Part shown: positions 44,844-53,377 of the stretch, piece after piece
Layout: each line of letters starts with the position of its first letter
Numbering within the stretch: position 1 is the first letter of the stretch
Source of the DNA: Mycobacterium numidiamassiliense
GTDB lineage: Bacteria > Actinomycetota > Actinomycetes > Mycobacteriales > Mycobacteriaceae
Length of the DNA: 64,000 nt
NCBI RefSeq assembly: GCF_900157365.1
Contig: NZ_FUEZ01000003.1
Location: 248,001 to 312,000 of the forward strand
Reading direction: 5' to 3'
The notes under the pieces: generated by a model
Told to the model about the DNA's origin: nothing
The model's database searches: none
Seen by the model: the letters and a program-made list of their open reading frames with translations, nothing else
Translations under genes and position numbers: made by a program

Positions 44844-45947
44844 ATGAGCAGTCACAATTACGGCGATTCCACCCGCAGCCTCAAAGCTGTAAGTGCGCAG
44901 GCCATTCCGGGACAGCCCGTGTCGCCGCCTGCGGTGCCGGCCGCCACCTACCATTTGTCGGACGACGACGCGGACTTGGATACCTACGGTCGCGCCTCCA
45001 ATCCCACCTGGCGGCGGCTGGAATCGGCGCTCGCCGAACTGGAGGGCGCGAGCGGCGCGTTGGCGTTCGGCTCGGGAATGGCCGCCATCACCGCCGCGCT
45101 GAACGTGTCGACCAAACCCGGGATGGTGTTGGTGCTGCCGGCCGACGGCTACTATCAGGTGCGCCGCTATGCGGCCGAATACCTTGTGCCCGTTGGGGTT
45201 ACCGTGATCGAGGCGACCAGCTCGCAGATCATCGATGCCGCCGCCGGCGCCGACGTGGTCCTGGCCGAAACTCCCACCAACCCGAAACTGGACGTTGTCG
45301 ATCTGCGGGCTTTGGCGACGGCGTGTCGGGGTCGGGGTGCGCGCCTGATCGTGGACAACACGACCGCCACACCGCTGGGCCAGCAGCCGCTGTCGCTGGG
45401 GGCCGACCTGGTGGTGGCCAGCGCCACCAAGGGACTGTCCGGTCACAGCGACCTGCTCGCCGGATACGTCGCCGCGAACCGGCCCGATCTCATCGCCGCC
45501 GTAGACCGTCAACGGCTGCTCGCGGGCGCAATCCTGGGCGCATTCGAGGCGTGGTTGCTGCTACGCAGCGTGGCCAGCGCCGGACTGCGCTTCGAACGCC
45601 AATGCCACAACGCGCAGGCCCTGGCGACGATGCTGCAGAGCCATCCGGGCGTGCGCGCGGTGCGCTACCCCGGGCTGGCCGACGATCCCGCCCATCCCGT
45701 GGCGGCGGCGCAGATGCGCAGATTCGGCGCGCTGGTGTCCGCCGAATTGGCCGATGCCACGGCCGTGCACGCGCTCGTGCGGCGCAGCGAGCTGCTCATC
45801 GCCGCGACCAGCTTCGGCAGCGTCCACACTTCGGTCGATCGCCGGGCCCGCTGGGGCGATGCCGTCGCGGACGGTTTCGCGCGCATCTCCTGCGGCATCG
45901 AGGACACCGACGACCTGCTCGCCGATATCGAACGCGCCCTCGGCTAG
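44844..45947 (+). CDS. Cys/Met metabolism PLP enzyme (cystathionine gamma-synthase/lyase family)
   Basis: A 367-residue fold-type I PLP enzyme: TYGRASNPTWRRLESALAELEG, SGMAAI, AETPTNPKLDVVDL, PLP-Lys in VVASATKGLSGHSDL and TSFGSVHTSVDRRARWGD. The family includes cystathionine gamma-synthase and gamma-lyase. ATG 44844 or GTG 44841. The 3' end overlaps the convergent reductase gene by 4 bp. Substrate not determined. Confidence 0.88.
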   Translation: MSSHNYGDSTRSLKAVSAQAIPGQPVSPPAVPAATYHLSDDDADLDTYGRASNPTWRRLESALAELEGASGALAFGSGMAAITAALNVSTKPGMVLVLPADGYYQVRRYAAEYLVPVGVTVIEATSSQIIDAAAGADVVLAETPTNPKLDVVDLRALATACRGRGARLIVDNTTATPLGQQPLSLGADLVVASATKGLSGHSDLLAGYVAANRPDLIAAVDRQRLLAGAILGAFEAWLLLRSVASAGLRFERQCHNAQALATMLQSHPGVRAVRYPGLADDPAHPVAAAQMRRFGALVSAELADATAVHALVRRSELLIAATSFGSVHTSVDRRARWGDAVADGFARISCGIEDTDDLLADIERALG

Positions 45948-47008
45948 CGCGCCTCGGGAAATTGATACGCGCCGAACACGGCGGGGATGACAACCCCTGG
46001 GGGCGACTCGAGTACGTAGGGAATGGCGCGGATCGCCGTCATCGCGACCGCGGCCTGGCCGCTGACGACGCCTGGTAGGCCCTCGACCGCGGCATTGTCG
46101 AACTTGAGTTCCACGCGCAGCAACGGGTAACCCTCGACGATCACCCGCACCAGGGATTGGCTGTCTTCCGAGAGGTCCCGCTCCGCGATGTCGCCGGTGG
46201 CGGTCCAGTACTCCTCGGCGACTAGGACGCCGACTCCCTTTCGGTACGCCGTCCACGACATGATCTGGCCGACGACAGTGCCGGCCGGCAGGACTCCGCA
46301 GGCAACCTCGATGTCGTGGTCGGATGTCGCGGTGTGGATGCTCGGTCTGATCTCGTCGATGGTCAGCCCGAGAACGTCCGCGGTGGCGGCCAGGGATTGT
46401 TCGTATTGCGACGACAGCCCGCGGAAGACCCGCGAGTCGACGCTGAGTTCCTCCGGCGGCTTACCCATCCCCATCAGGTCGACCAGCATCTGGCGTTCCG
46501 ATATGGCCCGGCAGTCGACGAACTCCTGCACCGTGATCCGGTCCACGCGCCCCGACAGCCCGGTGACGGTGGCGGCCAGCCGCTCGAACATGAAGCCGGG
46601 GTGCTCGCCGGCCGCGTGGAATCGGCTGCCGCCCGCGGCGCAGGCGTTGTTGATGCGGGCGTGCACGTCAGCGCCGTAGGTGGGCAGGTGACTATAGGAG
46701 GTGATGGTGATGACGCTCTTACCCGATTCGAGCAGCGCGACGATGTCGTCGGTGTTGGTGTTATTGGGGAAAGCCTTACTGGCGGCGTGGATCACCACAT
46801 CGGCGTCCAGGGCGAGGATCGCCGCGCGGTCGTTGGTCGCGAGCACACCGGTGGGCGGGCGGCCGACCAGTGTGCCCGCGTCGACACCCACCTTCGATTC
46901 GGTGAACACGTACACCCCGGCAAGGTTCAGGTCGGGGCTGTCGATGATGGCTTGCAGAGCGGCGCCACCGACCGGTCCCGTCGCCCACTGGATGACCCGA
47001 ATCGTCAT
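45944..47008 (-). CDS. Dihydrodipicolinate-reductase-like NAD(P) oxidoreductase
   Basis: The 354-residue protein begins TIRVIQWATGPVGGAALQAIID, the GxxGxxG Rossmann motif of mycobacterial DapB-like proteins (including 2,4-diaminopentanoate dehydrogenase-type). Later CAAGGSRFHAAGEHPGFMFERL and EQFVDCRA-like elements are family conserved. ATG 47008 overlaps the upstream stop by 4 bp (ATGA), so it is translationally coupled with the solute-binding-like protein. Such proteins are common in mycobacterial lipid/steroid clusters, but the reaction is not known. Confidence 0.82.
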   Translation of the reverse strand: MTIRVIQWATGPVGGAALQAIIDSPDLNLAGVYVFTESKVGVDAGTLVGRPPTGVLATNDRAAILALDADVVIHAASKAFPNNTNTDDIVALLESGKSVITITSYSHLPTYGADVHARINNACAAGGSRFHAAGEHPGFMFERLAATVTGLSGRVDRITVQEFVDCRAISERQMLVDLMGMGKPPEELSVDSRVFRGLSSQYEQSLAATADVLGLTIDEIRPSIHTATSDHDIEVACGVLPAGTVVGQIMSWTAYRKGVGVLVAEEYWTATGDIAERDLSEDSQSLVRVIVEGYPLLRVELKFDNAAVEGLPGVVSGQAAVAMTAIRAIPYVLESPPGVVIPAVFGAYQFPEAR

Positions 47009-48120
47009 GGCAGTTGCGGTGATTCGATGAGGCCCTCGATGGTTCCGTGCAGCACGCTGCGGCTGCCGTCGGGCAGGACGCGACGCGCCACCAGGAACTC
47101 GCTGCCCATCCACCCATGGCGGATGAACTTGCCGAACCACAGCCGGGTGCCAGGCGCTCCGGACGCCGCGGGCAGCATCTTGATCTTCTCCAGGGCCCCT
47201 TTGACACCCGGCCCTGACAGCGGCCGGGCATCGGCCAGTGCAATCGCCATGATCCGGCCGACGTCGTAGCAGTAGAGCGGCCAGAAGTATTCGGGGCGGC
47301 GGCCGTAGCGCGCCTCGAACCGGTCGAGGAATTCTTTGCCGGTCTGGTTGCGTTCGTCGTACTGATCGAGGCCGATCCAGCCGGCGAGTTGGTGGCGCCA
47401 CCACTCGCTGGTCGCAGCGAATTCGAACGCGGTTGTGGTGTAACGCGATGGCATCCAACCGATTTCGCTCAGCGCGTCGTTCATCCCCGGGATGCCGAGG
47501 CCGAAACCGACGTGCAGAATTCCGTCCGGCTTGTCGACGGCCAACGCGGCGATGGCGGCGCGTTTGTCGGACTCAACCTGCGGGATGGGGACCTCGCCGG
47601 TGATGCGTAGACCGACGTCGGCGCATGCCGCCCGCGTGGTCCGCAGGTATTCGGTGCCGATCAGCGAGTCTTCGAACGCGATGCCCACCGTGCGGCAACC
47701 GTCGAGCGCCGCCACCGTCGCCATGATGATCGGCTCCTCCTCCATCGACCCGGCGGGGAGCCCGAAAACCCACTCCCCGAGCATGGTTTCGCTGGCGCCC
47801 ATCGTGATGCAGGCGACCTCGGCGGCGTCCTCCACGTAGCGGCGCAGGGCCACACCATTTTCCGATACCCAGGGCCCGAAGATGACGAGCACGTCCTGGT
47901 CGAGCAGTTCGTGGAACGCATCGCGGACCGCCCGAAACGATCCGTTGGGCAGGCCCTGTACGGCACGTACGACGAACTCAACCGGCCGCTCGAAGATGCC
48001 CTGCTCGGCGTACTCGTCGAAGACAAGGCGCAACGCGTCGAGGATGTTGTCGTCGTATCCGCCGTGCTCGTCGAGATAGTCGACGAGCAAACCGATTCTG
48101 GCCGGGGTCACCGCACTCAT
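47005..48120 (-). CDS. Solute-binding-like (Peripla_BP_6) protein without signal peptide
   Basis: A 371-residue type I periplasmic-binding fold: IGLLVDYLDEHGG, VIFGPWVSENGVALRRYV, ITMGASETMLGEWVFGLPAGSMEEE, VGIAFEDSLIGTEYLR and LYCYDVGRIMAIALADA. It resembles branched-chain amino acid/amide-binding proteins (AmiC). There is no signal peptide or lipobox and no permease or ATPase nearby, so a cytosolic ligand sensor or amide-binding role is likely (inference). Own promoter with a palindrome lies directly upstream; overlap with the reductase implies shared function. Confidence 0.78.
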   Translation of the reverse strand: MSAVTPARIGLLVDYLDEHGGYDDNILDALRLVFDEYAEQGIFERPVEFVVRAVQGLPNGSFRAVRDAFHELLDQDVLVIFGPWVSENGVALRRYVEDAAEVACITMGASETMLGEWVFGLPAGSMEEEPIIMATVAALDGCRTVGIAFEDSLIGTEYLRTTRAACADVGLRITGEVPIPQVESDKRAAIAALAVDKPDGILHVGFGLGIPGMNDALSEIGWMPSRYTTTAFEFAATSEWWRHQLAGWIGLDQYDERNQTGKEFLDRFEARYGRRPEYFWPLYCYDVGRIMAIALADARPLSGPGVKGALEKIKMLPAASGAPGTRLWFGKFIRHGWMGSEFLVARRVLPDGSRSVLHGTIEGLIESPQLP

Positions 48121-48127
48121 GTCTTTA

Positions 48128-48157
48128 AGATAGTGATGACTATCTCAAAAAAGTCAA
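48128..48157 (-). promoter_or_regulatory. Promoter with AGATAGT-GATG-ACTATCT operator
   Basis: AGATAGT-GATG-ACTATCT (48128-48145) is a perfect 7-bp-arm palindrome. On the minus strand a TTGACT -35 (48152-48157) overlaps the stop of the upstream kinase and a TATCTT -10 lies at 48127-48132, placing the start near 48120, the ATG itself. A leaderless, repressible promoter for the SBP-reductase pair is inferred. Confidence 0.6.
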
Positions 48158-49236
48158 CCGCGGACGCCGAGGCGCGCCTCGAGCAGCCCCACCGCATCGA
48201 GGTCCTCGACCGCCTCGGTGGCGCGGATCATGGCGGGCCGCGCGATCTCGATGGGCTGCCACGTGGATCCCATTGCGGCAGTCGAGGTGGCGGCAATCCA
48301 CGAGTACACCGAAAACAGCCGGTACTGTTCGCGCGCGACGCCCTCGTCCAACGTGTGACCATGCGACTCGAACGTGCGTCGATAACGGCCGAGCAGGTCG
48401 TCCTCGTGAGCGCGGCGCACATCGGTGGGTATCGAGTTGCACATGAAGTAGGCGAAGTCCCTCATCCCCGGACCGCGGCCGGCAACGGCCCAGTCATAGA
48501 AACCGGTGCGACCGCCGTCGACGAACAGATTGCCGATGTGACTGTCGCCGTGGATCAGCGTGCGCTCTCCCTCGCCGAAAAGAGCCGCGACGTCGGTGAG
48601 GTGTGCGATGTAAAACTCCGCCAAACGCGTGAACACGAGCGGCATTTCGGCGCCGAACTGCTCGAGCGCCATCCTGATGAACATCGAACGGCGCGCCTCG
48701 ACCTGAGGATCGGCCGGCTTGGCCCGCATCCCCTCGGCGGTGCGCAACCACGGCAGCTTGCGGCCCTGATACGCCGCGTGCAACGTCGAAAGTTCCTCCA
48801 CAGCGGAATGGGCCACCTGCAAGATGTCTTCGTCTGCAGTGGCGGGGAACCGACAACCCGAGGCTGCCAAGTCTTCGAGCACCATCACGAACGCGCCGTC
48901 GGCCGGTTCGTACGCGCTGTACCAGACGTGCGGCACTCGCACGGGTAGCTCGCCGCCGACGTTCGCATACACGCGAGCCTCGGCCACGCCCAGCCCGACC
49001 TGTCGAATCAGCTTCCGCTGATCTTCGCTGAACGGCTGCAGCTTGACGAACAACGTGTCGGGCAGCTCGCCGCCGGACGTCAGTCGGACCCGCGCCCGAC
49101 CGGTGGTGCCCGAGTGGGCGTCGATCACCTCAACCGCGCTGACATCACGGTCCAGCGCCTGGCTGAACCACGCCGCGGTCAGCTCACTTACCTCAGCCGG
49201 AATCGCGATCCCATCTGCGGACACCTTTGTCGTCAT
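48154..49236 (-). CDS. APH/EcKinase-like phosphotransferase
   Basis: A 360-residue kinase-like protein: GGELPDTLFVKLQPF (ATP Lys), MVLEDLAASG hinge, GERTLIHGDSHIGNLFV (catalytic HGDSHIGN) and GFYDWAVAGRGPGMRDFAYF (metal Asp). The layout resembles ecdysteroid/aminoglycoside-type kinases acting on small molecules. It overlaps the preceding gene by 4 bp and follows it in the operon. Second kinase of this cluster. Phosphorylation of a hydroxylated lipid is a plausible role; drug resistance is less likely in this setting. Confidence 0.82.
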   Translation of the reverse strand: MTTKVSADGIAIPAEVSELTAAWFSQALDRDVSAVEVIDAHSGTTGRARVRLTSGGELPDTLFVKLQPFSEDQRKLIRQVGLGVAEARVYANVGGELPVRVPHVWYSAYEPADGAFVMVLEDLAASGCRFPATADEDILQVAHSAVEELSTLHAAYQGRKLPWLRTAEGMRAKPADPQVEARRSMFIRMALEQFGAEMPLVFTRLAEFYIAHLTDVAALFGEGERTLIHGDSHIGNLFVDGGRTGFYDWAVAGRGPGMRDFAYFMCNSIPTDVRRAHEDDLLGRYRRTFESHGHTLDEGVAREQYRLFSVYSWIAATSTAAMGSTWQPIEIARPAMIRATEAVEDLDAVGLLEARLGVRG

Positions 49237-50390
49237 CGGCTCACTGTAAAAGGGGTCGACCCTTGGCCAATCCCGCCTGGGTGGCCATCGAGGAATCCCG
49301 TCAGCCCGGTGGGTTGATGGGGACCGAGGTGGATCTGCTCGACGACGCCGACCCCGCGGCGATCACCCATCTTGGCGAGGACGAGGTTCTGGATATGGAT
49401 GGAGGAGAAGTCGATCGGATCAAAGTCATCCAAACGTATTGATTCGCGGCCGGTTTCGAGTGGTCCGTGGAAGGACCCGTGGCCCCAGTGAGGATGCCAG
49501 TAGCCGATGCCACGCATGCGGAAGGTGAGGACCTTCTCGATCTCGACCAGCGTCTTGCCCTCGACCGGGTCATGAAATGCCAGCCGCGCCCGCTTGATTT
49601 CTCGCCGTCCGGGTTCCCACTCGAGTTCGTAGTCGATGTCGTGGCACTCGCGCACGCCCTCCTTGCCGTAGGGCGACGCGCCCGCCGGGATCGGGTCGAG
49701 GATGAGTGCGCTCTCAAGCCAGCGGCGACCGTCCTCGTACTCATGCAGAGCCAGGTGCGTGAAGCGATCTCCGAAATGCAGTGGCGCCCAGAGCCAGAAG
49801 ACCTGAAACGGCATCGGCTGACGCTGCACCTGCAGCTGCTCCCCCACGGGTCGCACCCCCCAGGACCGGTCGCGGGTGCCGGACACCTCGCCGGGGTCGA
49901 TGCGTAGCTCGTTACCGTCCACGACGACGGCGCCCTCCCAGCTGCCCCACTGCGTGAGGCGGGTGTGGTCGGTGAGCAGGATGCCTTCCGGGCTCCGACG
50001 CTGCTGTCGGGGTTCTTCGATGGCGACCGTGGTGGCGCGAAAGGTCAAGTCGCAACTGATGTCGTGTTCGTTCGGCTCGACGACGAAGCGGATGGTGCGC
50101 ATCGGCTCGGTCACCTCGATGCGGATCGGGCCGACGGTGGTGGCCCGGTCCAGCGGCATCGCGCCGGAGGCGAAGATGGAGTGCTCGACTCCGTCTTTCA
50201 CCAAGCTGAAGGCCGCGTCGATGATGCCGCGCACTGGGTAGTGGCCCATGGCGGCGCCGAAGTAGAAGCCGCCGTCACGCTGGTGGCCGTTGAACCAGTA
50301 CCGGTCGTAGTGGTTGGGGTCGCCGGTCGCCGGGGTCGCGATCGGATCGGCCGACGGGTGGATCGGGTAGTCGTCGAATGGACTGAGCAC
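49233..50390 (-). CDS. Uncharacterised DUF7064-like protein
   Basis: A 385-residue soluble protein without a recognised catalytic motif. Conserved-looking blocks are HYDRYWFNGHQRDGGFYFGAAMGHYPVRG, SWGVRPVGEQ, WLWAPLHFGDRFTHLALHEYEDG and GIGYWHPHWGHGSFHGPLE. The many Trp, His and aromatic residues suggest a lipocalin-like double beta-barrel, as in DUF7064/7065 or CrtC/AttH-type proteins (memory, unverified). GTG 50390 follows AGGAGAAACG. Overlaps the downstream kinase gene by 4 bp, so coupled. Confidence 0.65.
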   Translation of the reverse strand: MLSPFDDYPIHPSADPIATPATGDPNHYDRYWFNGHQRDGGFYFGAAMGHYPVRGIIDAAFSLVKDGVEHSIFASGAMPLDRATTVGPIRIEVTEPMRTIRFVVEPNEHDISCDLTFRATTVAIEEPRQQRRSPEGILLTDHTRLTQWGSWEGAVVVDGNELRIDPGEVSGTRDRSWGVRPVGEQLQVQRQPMPFQVFWLWAPLHFGDRFTHLALHEYEDGRRWLESALILDPIPAGASPYGKEGVRECHDIDYELEWEPGRREIKRARLAFHDPVEGKTLVEIEKVLTFRMRGIGYWHPHWGHGSFHGPLETGRESIRLDDFDPIDFSSIHIQNLVLAKMGDRRGVGVVEQIHLGPHQPTGLTGFLDGHPGGIGQGSTPFTVSR

Positions 50391-50405
50391 CGTTTCTCCT
50401 TGGGG

Positions 50406-50465
50406 TCAGAGTGTGGCGACTGCGCCGCCGTCGAGTTCTGCAGCGCGGGGCGAACCTTCGGTCAT
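50406..50465 (-). CDS. Possible 19-codon ORF between ADH and DUF7064-like gene
   Basis: The ATG overlaps the ADH stop (ATGA) and the frame ends 15 bp before the next GTG. It encodes MTEGSPRAAELDGGAVATL. It could transmit translational coupling across the 71-bp gap or be a chance frame. No homology can be claimed. Confidence 0.2.
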   Translation of the reverse strand: MTEGSPRAAELDGGAVATL

Positions 50466-51442
50466 GGCACCACCAGAATCTTCCGGTCGCCGGCCTGGGT
50501 CAGCAGGCGCGAGAAGGCGTCGGTAATGCCGTCGAGGGTGACCTGCCCGGACACAAACGCGTCGGCGTTGATGCCACCCGACTCCAACAACCTTGCCGCG
50601 GCGGCGAACTCGTCGCCGCGGTAGTACATGGCGAAGCGCATCTCGACCTCCTTGACCAGCGCGGTCACCGGCAGGATCGAGTCGGCCGATACGCACACAC
50701 CGGCAATCACCACGCGGCCACGGGTGACTGCCGCGTCGATGGCGGTTTGCACCAGCCCGGGGGCGCCCACGCATTCGAAGACGACGTCGAAGTCTCGCGG
50801 TGGCGGATCGTTGTCAGGGTCGTGGGACCCGGTGGCACCGAAGGAGGCTGCGCCCTCTCGGCGCGCCGCGACAGGATCGCTGACCACCACTTGCCGGGCA
50901 CCCAGGCGGTGCGCCCAAACGGTCACGGCCAAGCCAACATTCCCGCCGCCGATGACCAATACGTTGTCGCCGGCCTTGACGCCGCCCATTGCGGCGGTGT
51001 GCAGGCCGACCGCGAGCGGCTCCACCAAGGCACCCAGCTGGCCGATATCCGCATCGAGGGCCACCGTCTGTGCGGCACCGACTCGGACGTACTCCGCGAA
51101 GGCGCCCGGCGAGGCGCCCACGCCCAGTAAGTCGACCCGTTCGCAGTGCGCGGGCTCGTCGGCGAGGCACCACCGGCATTGCCCGCAGGCGATCAGGGGC
51201 AGCGACGCGACGTGTTGGCCTTCTCGCCAGCTGTCACGGACCGCGCTCCCGACGGCCACGACTTCTCCGGTGAACTCGTGGCCCAGCACCGAGCCCGCGG
51301 GGAGGAACGTGTGGGCCTTGAGGTCTGAACCGCAGATTCCGCACGCGCGGACCCGCAGGACGAGTTCGTCGGGCTGTGGGTCCGGGTCGGCGATCTCGAC
51401 GACCTCGAACACGTGGTCGTCGGTGAGTAGTGCGGCGCGCAT
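50462..51442 (-). CDS. Zinc-dependent alcohol dehydrogenase (MDR family)
   Basis: A 326-residue medium-chain dehydrogenase: catalytic Zn site RACGICGSDLKAH and GHEFTGEV, structural Zn cysteines CGQCRWCLADEPAHC, and NAD motif VIGGGNVGLAV. It resembles threonine/sorbitol-type dehydrogenases. ATG 51442 is chosen because the family begins with MRAALL. Lies 19 bp downstream of the kinase gene in the operon. Oxidises a secondary or primary alcohol with NAD(P); the substrate is unknown. Confidence 0.92.
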   Translation of the reverse strand: MRAALLTDDHVFEVVEIADPDPQPDELVLRVRACGICGSDLKAHTFLPAGSVLGHEFTGEVVAVGSAVRDSWREGQHVASLPLIACGQCRWCLADEPAHCERVDLLGVGASPGAFAEYVRVGAAQTVALDADIGQLGALVEPLAVGLHTAAMGGVKAGDNVLVIGGGNVGLAVTVWAHRLGARQVVVSDPVAARREGAASFGATGSHDPDNDPPPRDFDVVFECVGAPGLVQTAIDAAVTRGRVVIAGVCVSADSILPVTALVKEVEMRFAMYYRGDEFAAAARLLESGGINADAFVSGQVTLDGITDAFSRLLTQAGDRKILVVP

Positions 51443-51461
51443 CAGGGCGCCTCCCTCGTAA

Positions 51462-52523
51462 TCATGTGGGCAGCAACGAGAACGCGTCGAGGTCGGTGAT
51501 GGCGGCCGCGGATCGCTCCGCCATGACGGTGAACATCCGATCGCCGCGCTCGGTGGGCTGCGCGACCAGGGCCCCGAGGACGGTGACAAAAGGAGCTTGA
51601 AAAAGCGCGTATCGGTAGTCTTCCCAACAGGTTTCACTGTCGTAGCCGGTGACGCCGAGTTCGACCAGTCGGTGATGGTAGGCGTCGACGATGCCGCGTT
51701 CGCCAGCACGTCGATCTGGGGTCGAGAGCCCGGTGGCGACGAGCAGGGTGACGTCGCGCAAAGGCAGTCCGGACGAGACGACCTGCCAGTCCACCGCTAT
51801 CACCGGATCGGCCGCGTCCGGCGCGGAGAACAGCAGGTTATCCAGGCGGTAGTCGCCGTGCAGTAGTGAGTAGGGCTCTCGTCCACCGGACGTCCACGCG
51901 ATGAACTCATCGGAGTAGCGCTGCAACACCGTCGCCGTATCCGGGTCCACGGCGTAGCGCTCGAGAAATTGCTTGGTGGCGTTGGCCAGTAGCTCGCCGG
52001 TGAATTCCGGCATCGCGGTCAGGTCCGGGATCGCCCAGGTGAGCTCGCGGACTGGCGGAGAGTTCCACGTCCGCGCGTGCAATCCGGCGACGTTGATGGC
52101 GGCGGCGCGCGCCTCTACGATCGAGCAGCCGGCGATCTGATCGCCCGCTTGCGCGGGGGCGAGGTCCTCCAGCAGCAAGGTGAAGCCGTTGTTGGCATCG
52201 TCGGAGACGCTGAGGAAGCATTGCGGGACACGTGCTTTGATGCGATGCGCGAACTCCCGATAGAAATTGGTTTCGCAGCGATACCCCAGCGATCCGGCCG
52301 CCCTGCTGTTGGGATCGGCGGCCGGGAGTTTGACGATCAGGCGTTGGGGCCCGTCACCGGCTGCGTAGTCGATCGCCAACCGGAAGCACGAACCCATCTG
52401 CCCGGTACCGACCGGCTCGGCGGTCACGTCGCGCACCGTCGCGTCGATCCCGTGGTGCTGCAGCGCCGCGGTCAACCACTTCGCGTCGATCTGCTCGACG
52501 GTGTCGACTGCCTGCGGCTTCAC
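51462..52523 (-). CDS. APH/EcKinase-like phosphotransferase
   Basis: A 353-residue kinase-like protein: LIVKLPAADPNSRAAG (ATP Lys), TLLLEDLAPAQAGDQ hinge, catalytic YSLLHGDYRLDNLLF (HGDYRLDN) and VIAVDWQVVSSGLPLRDV (metal Asp). GTG 52523 overlaps the hydrolase stop by 4 bp (GTGA). Third APH-like kinase in the window. Its place between an epoxide-hydrolase-like enzyme and an alcohol dehydrogenase suggests that a hydroxylated catabolic intermediate is phosphorylated (inference). Confidence 0.83.
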   Translation of the reverse strand: MKPQAVDTVEQIDAKWLTAALQHHGIDATVRDVTAEPVGTGQMGSCFRLAIDYAAGDGPQRLIVKLPAADPNSRAAGSLGYRCETNFYREFAHRIKARVPQCFLSVSDDANNGFTLLLEDLAPAQAGDQIAGCSIVEARAAAINVAGLHARTWNSPPVRELTWAIPDLTAMPEFTGELLANATKQFLERYAVDPDTATVLQRYSDEFIAWTSGGREPYSLLHGDYRLDNLLFSAPDAADPVIAVDWQVVSSGLPLRDVTLLVATGLSTPDRRAGERGIVDAYHHRLVELGVTGYDSETCWEDYRYALFQAPFVTVLGALVAQPTERGDRMFTVMAERSAAAITDLDAFSLLPT

Positions 52524-53377
52524 GAGACGGCCGACTCGGTCGCGTGGGCGGCGAGGTGCTCGAGGAGCATCGTGGAGAATTCCGCAGCGGCCAGCTCGGG
52601 AATCCAATGGCCGATACCGTCGATGACTTCAAACCGATAGGGGGCGTCGACGTGGCGAGCGGTCAATTCGGCTCCTTCGCGTGCGATCGCAACGTCCTCC
52701 GGTGACCACACGAACAGCGTCGGCACGGTGATGTCGGGCAGCCCCATGGTGGTGAAGTCGTAGGCCCGATACCAGTTCAGGGCGGCCCGCATGGCCTCCC
52801 TGCTCCCCAGCACCTCAATGTGTGGCGCGGTGTCGAACCCGGCGAGACCGCTGTTATCGAAGGCGAACCGTAGGAATTCCTCACCCATATTCTCTTCGGA
52901 GCCAAGCCTTTTCATCTCCGGCAGGTAGGCCGAGCGTTGAGGCTGGTCGCTCGTAGGGTCCGCGAAGGCAGCGGCCCATGCCGACGGGTGGGGCACCGAG
53001 ACAATCGTCAGGGTCTCGAGCCGCTCCGGGTGGGCAGCCGCCAGATGCCACGCGACGATGGCACCCCAGTCATGGCCGACCAGATGAAAGGTGTTGGCGC
53101 CCAGTTCATCCGCCATGCCTATGGCGTCCGCGACGAGCAGGTCGATGGAGTAGTCCTCGATCCTGTCCGGACGCGCTCTGGGTGAGTAGCCACGCTGTTC
53201 CGGCGCTACCGCGCGATATCCGGCCGACGCCAGCGCGTCGATCTGGTCGCGCCATTCCCACGAGGACTGCGGGAATCCGTGCAGCAAGAGGACGAGTGGC
53301 CCATCGGACGGGCCCGCGCTGCGGGCCGGAAACGAGCATGGCCCGACCGTGAGTTCGAGGTTATGGGCGGGGTTCAC
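52520..53377 (-). CDS. Alpha/beta hydrolase, epoxide-hydrolase-like
   Basis: A 285-residue alpha/beta hydrolase: HGFPQSSWEWRDQIDAL (oxyanion HGFP), nucleophile Asp in LVGHDWGAIVAWH, cap domain and His in GIGHWIPE. The Asp nucleophile and WEWR are typical of epoxide hydrolases. GTG 53377 is preferred because AAGGAG lies 6 bp upstream; it then overlaps the DUF1214 stop by 17 bp. Probably hydrolyses an epoxide or ester in the pathway. Confidence 0.88.
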   Translation of the reverse strand: MNPAHNLELTVGPCSFPARSAGPSDGPLVLLLHGFPQSSWEWRDQIDALASAGYRAVAPEQRGYSPRARPDRIEDYSIDLLVADAIGMADELGANTFHLVGHDWGAIVAWHLAAAHPERLETLTIVSVPHPSAWAAAFADPTSDQPQRSAYLPEMKRLGSEENMGEEFLRFAFDNSGLAGFDTAPHIEVLGSREAMRAALNWYRAYDFTTMGLPDITVPTLFVWSPEDVAIAREGAELTARHVDAPYRFEVIDGIGHWIPELAAAEFSTMLLEHLAAHATESAVS

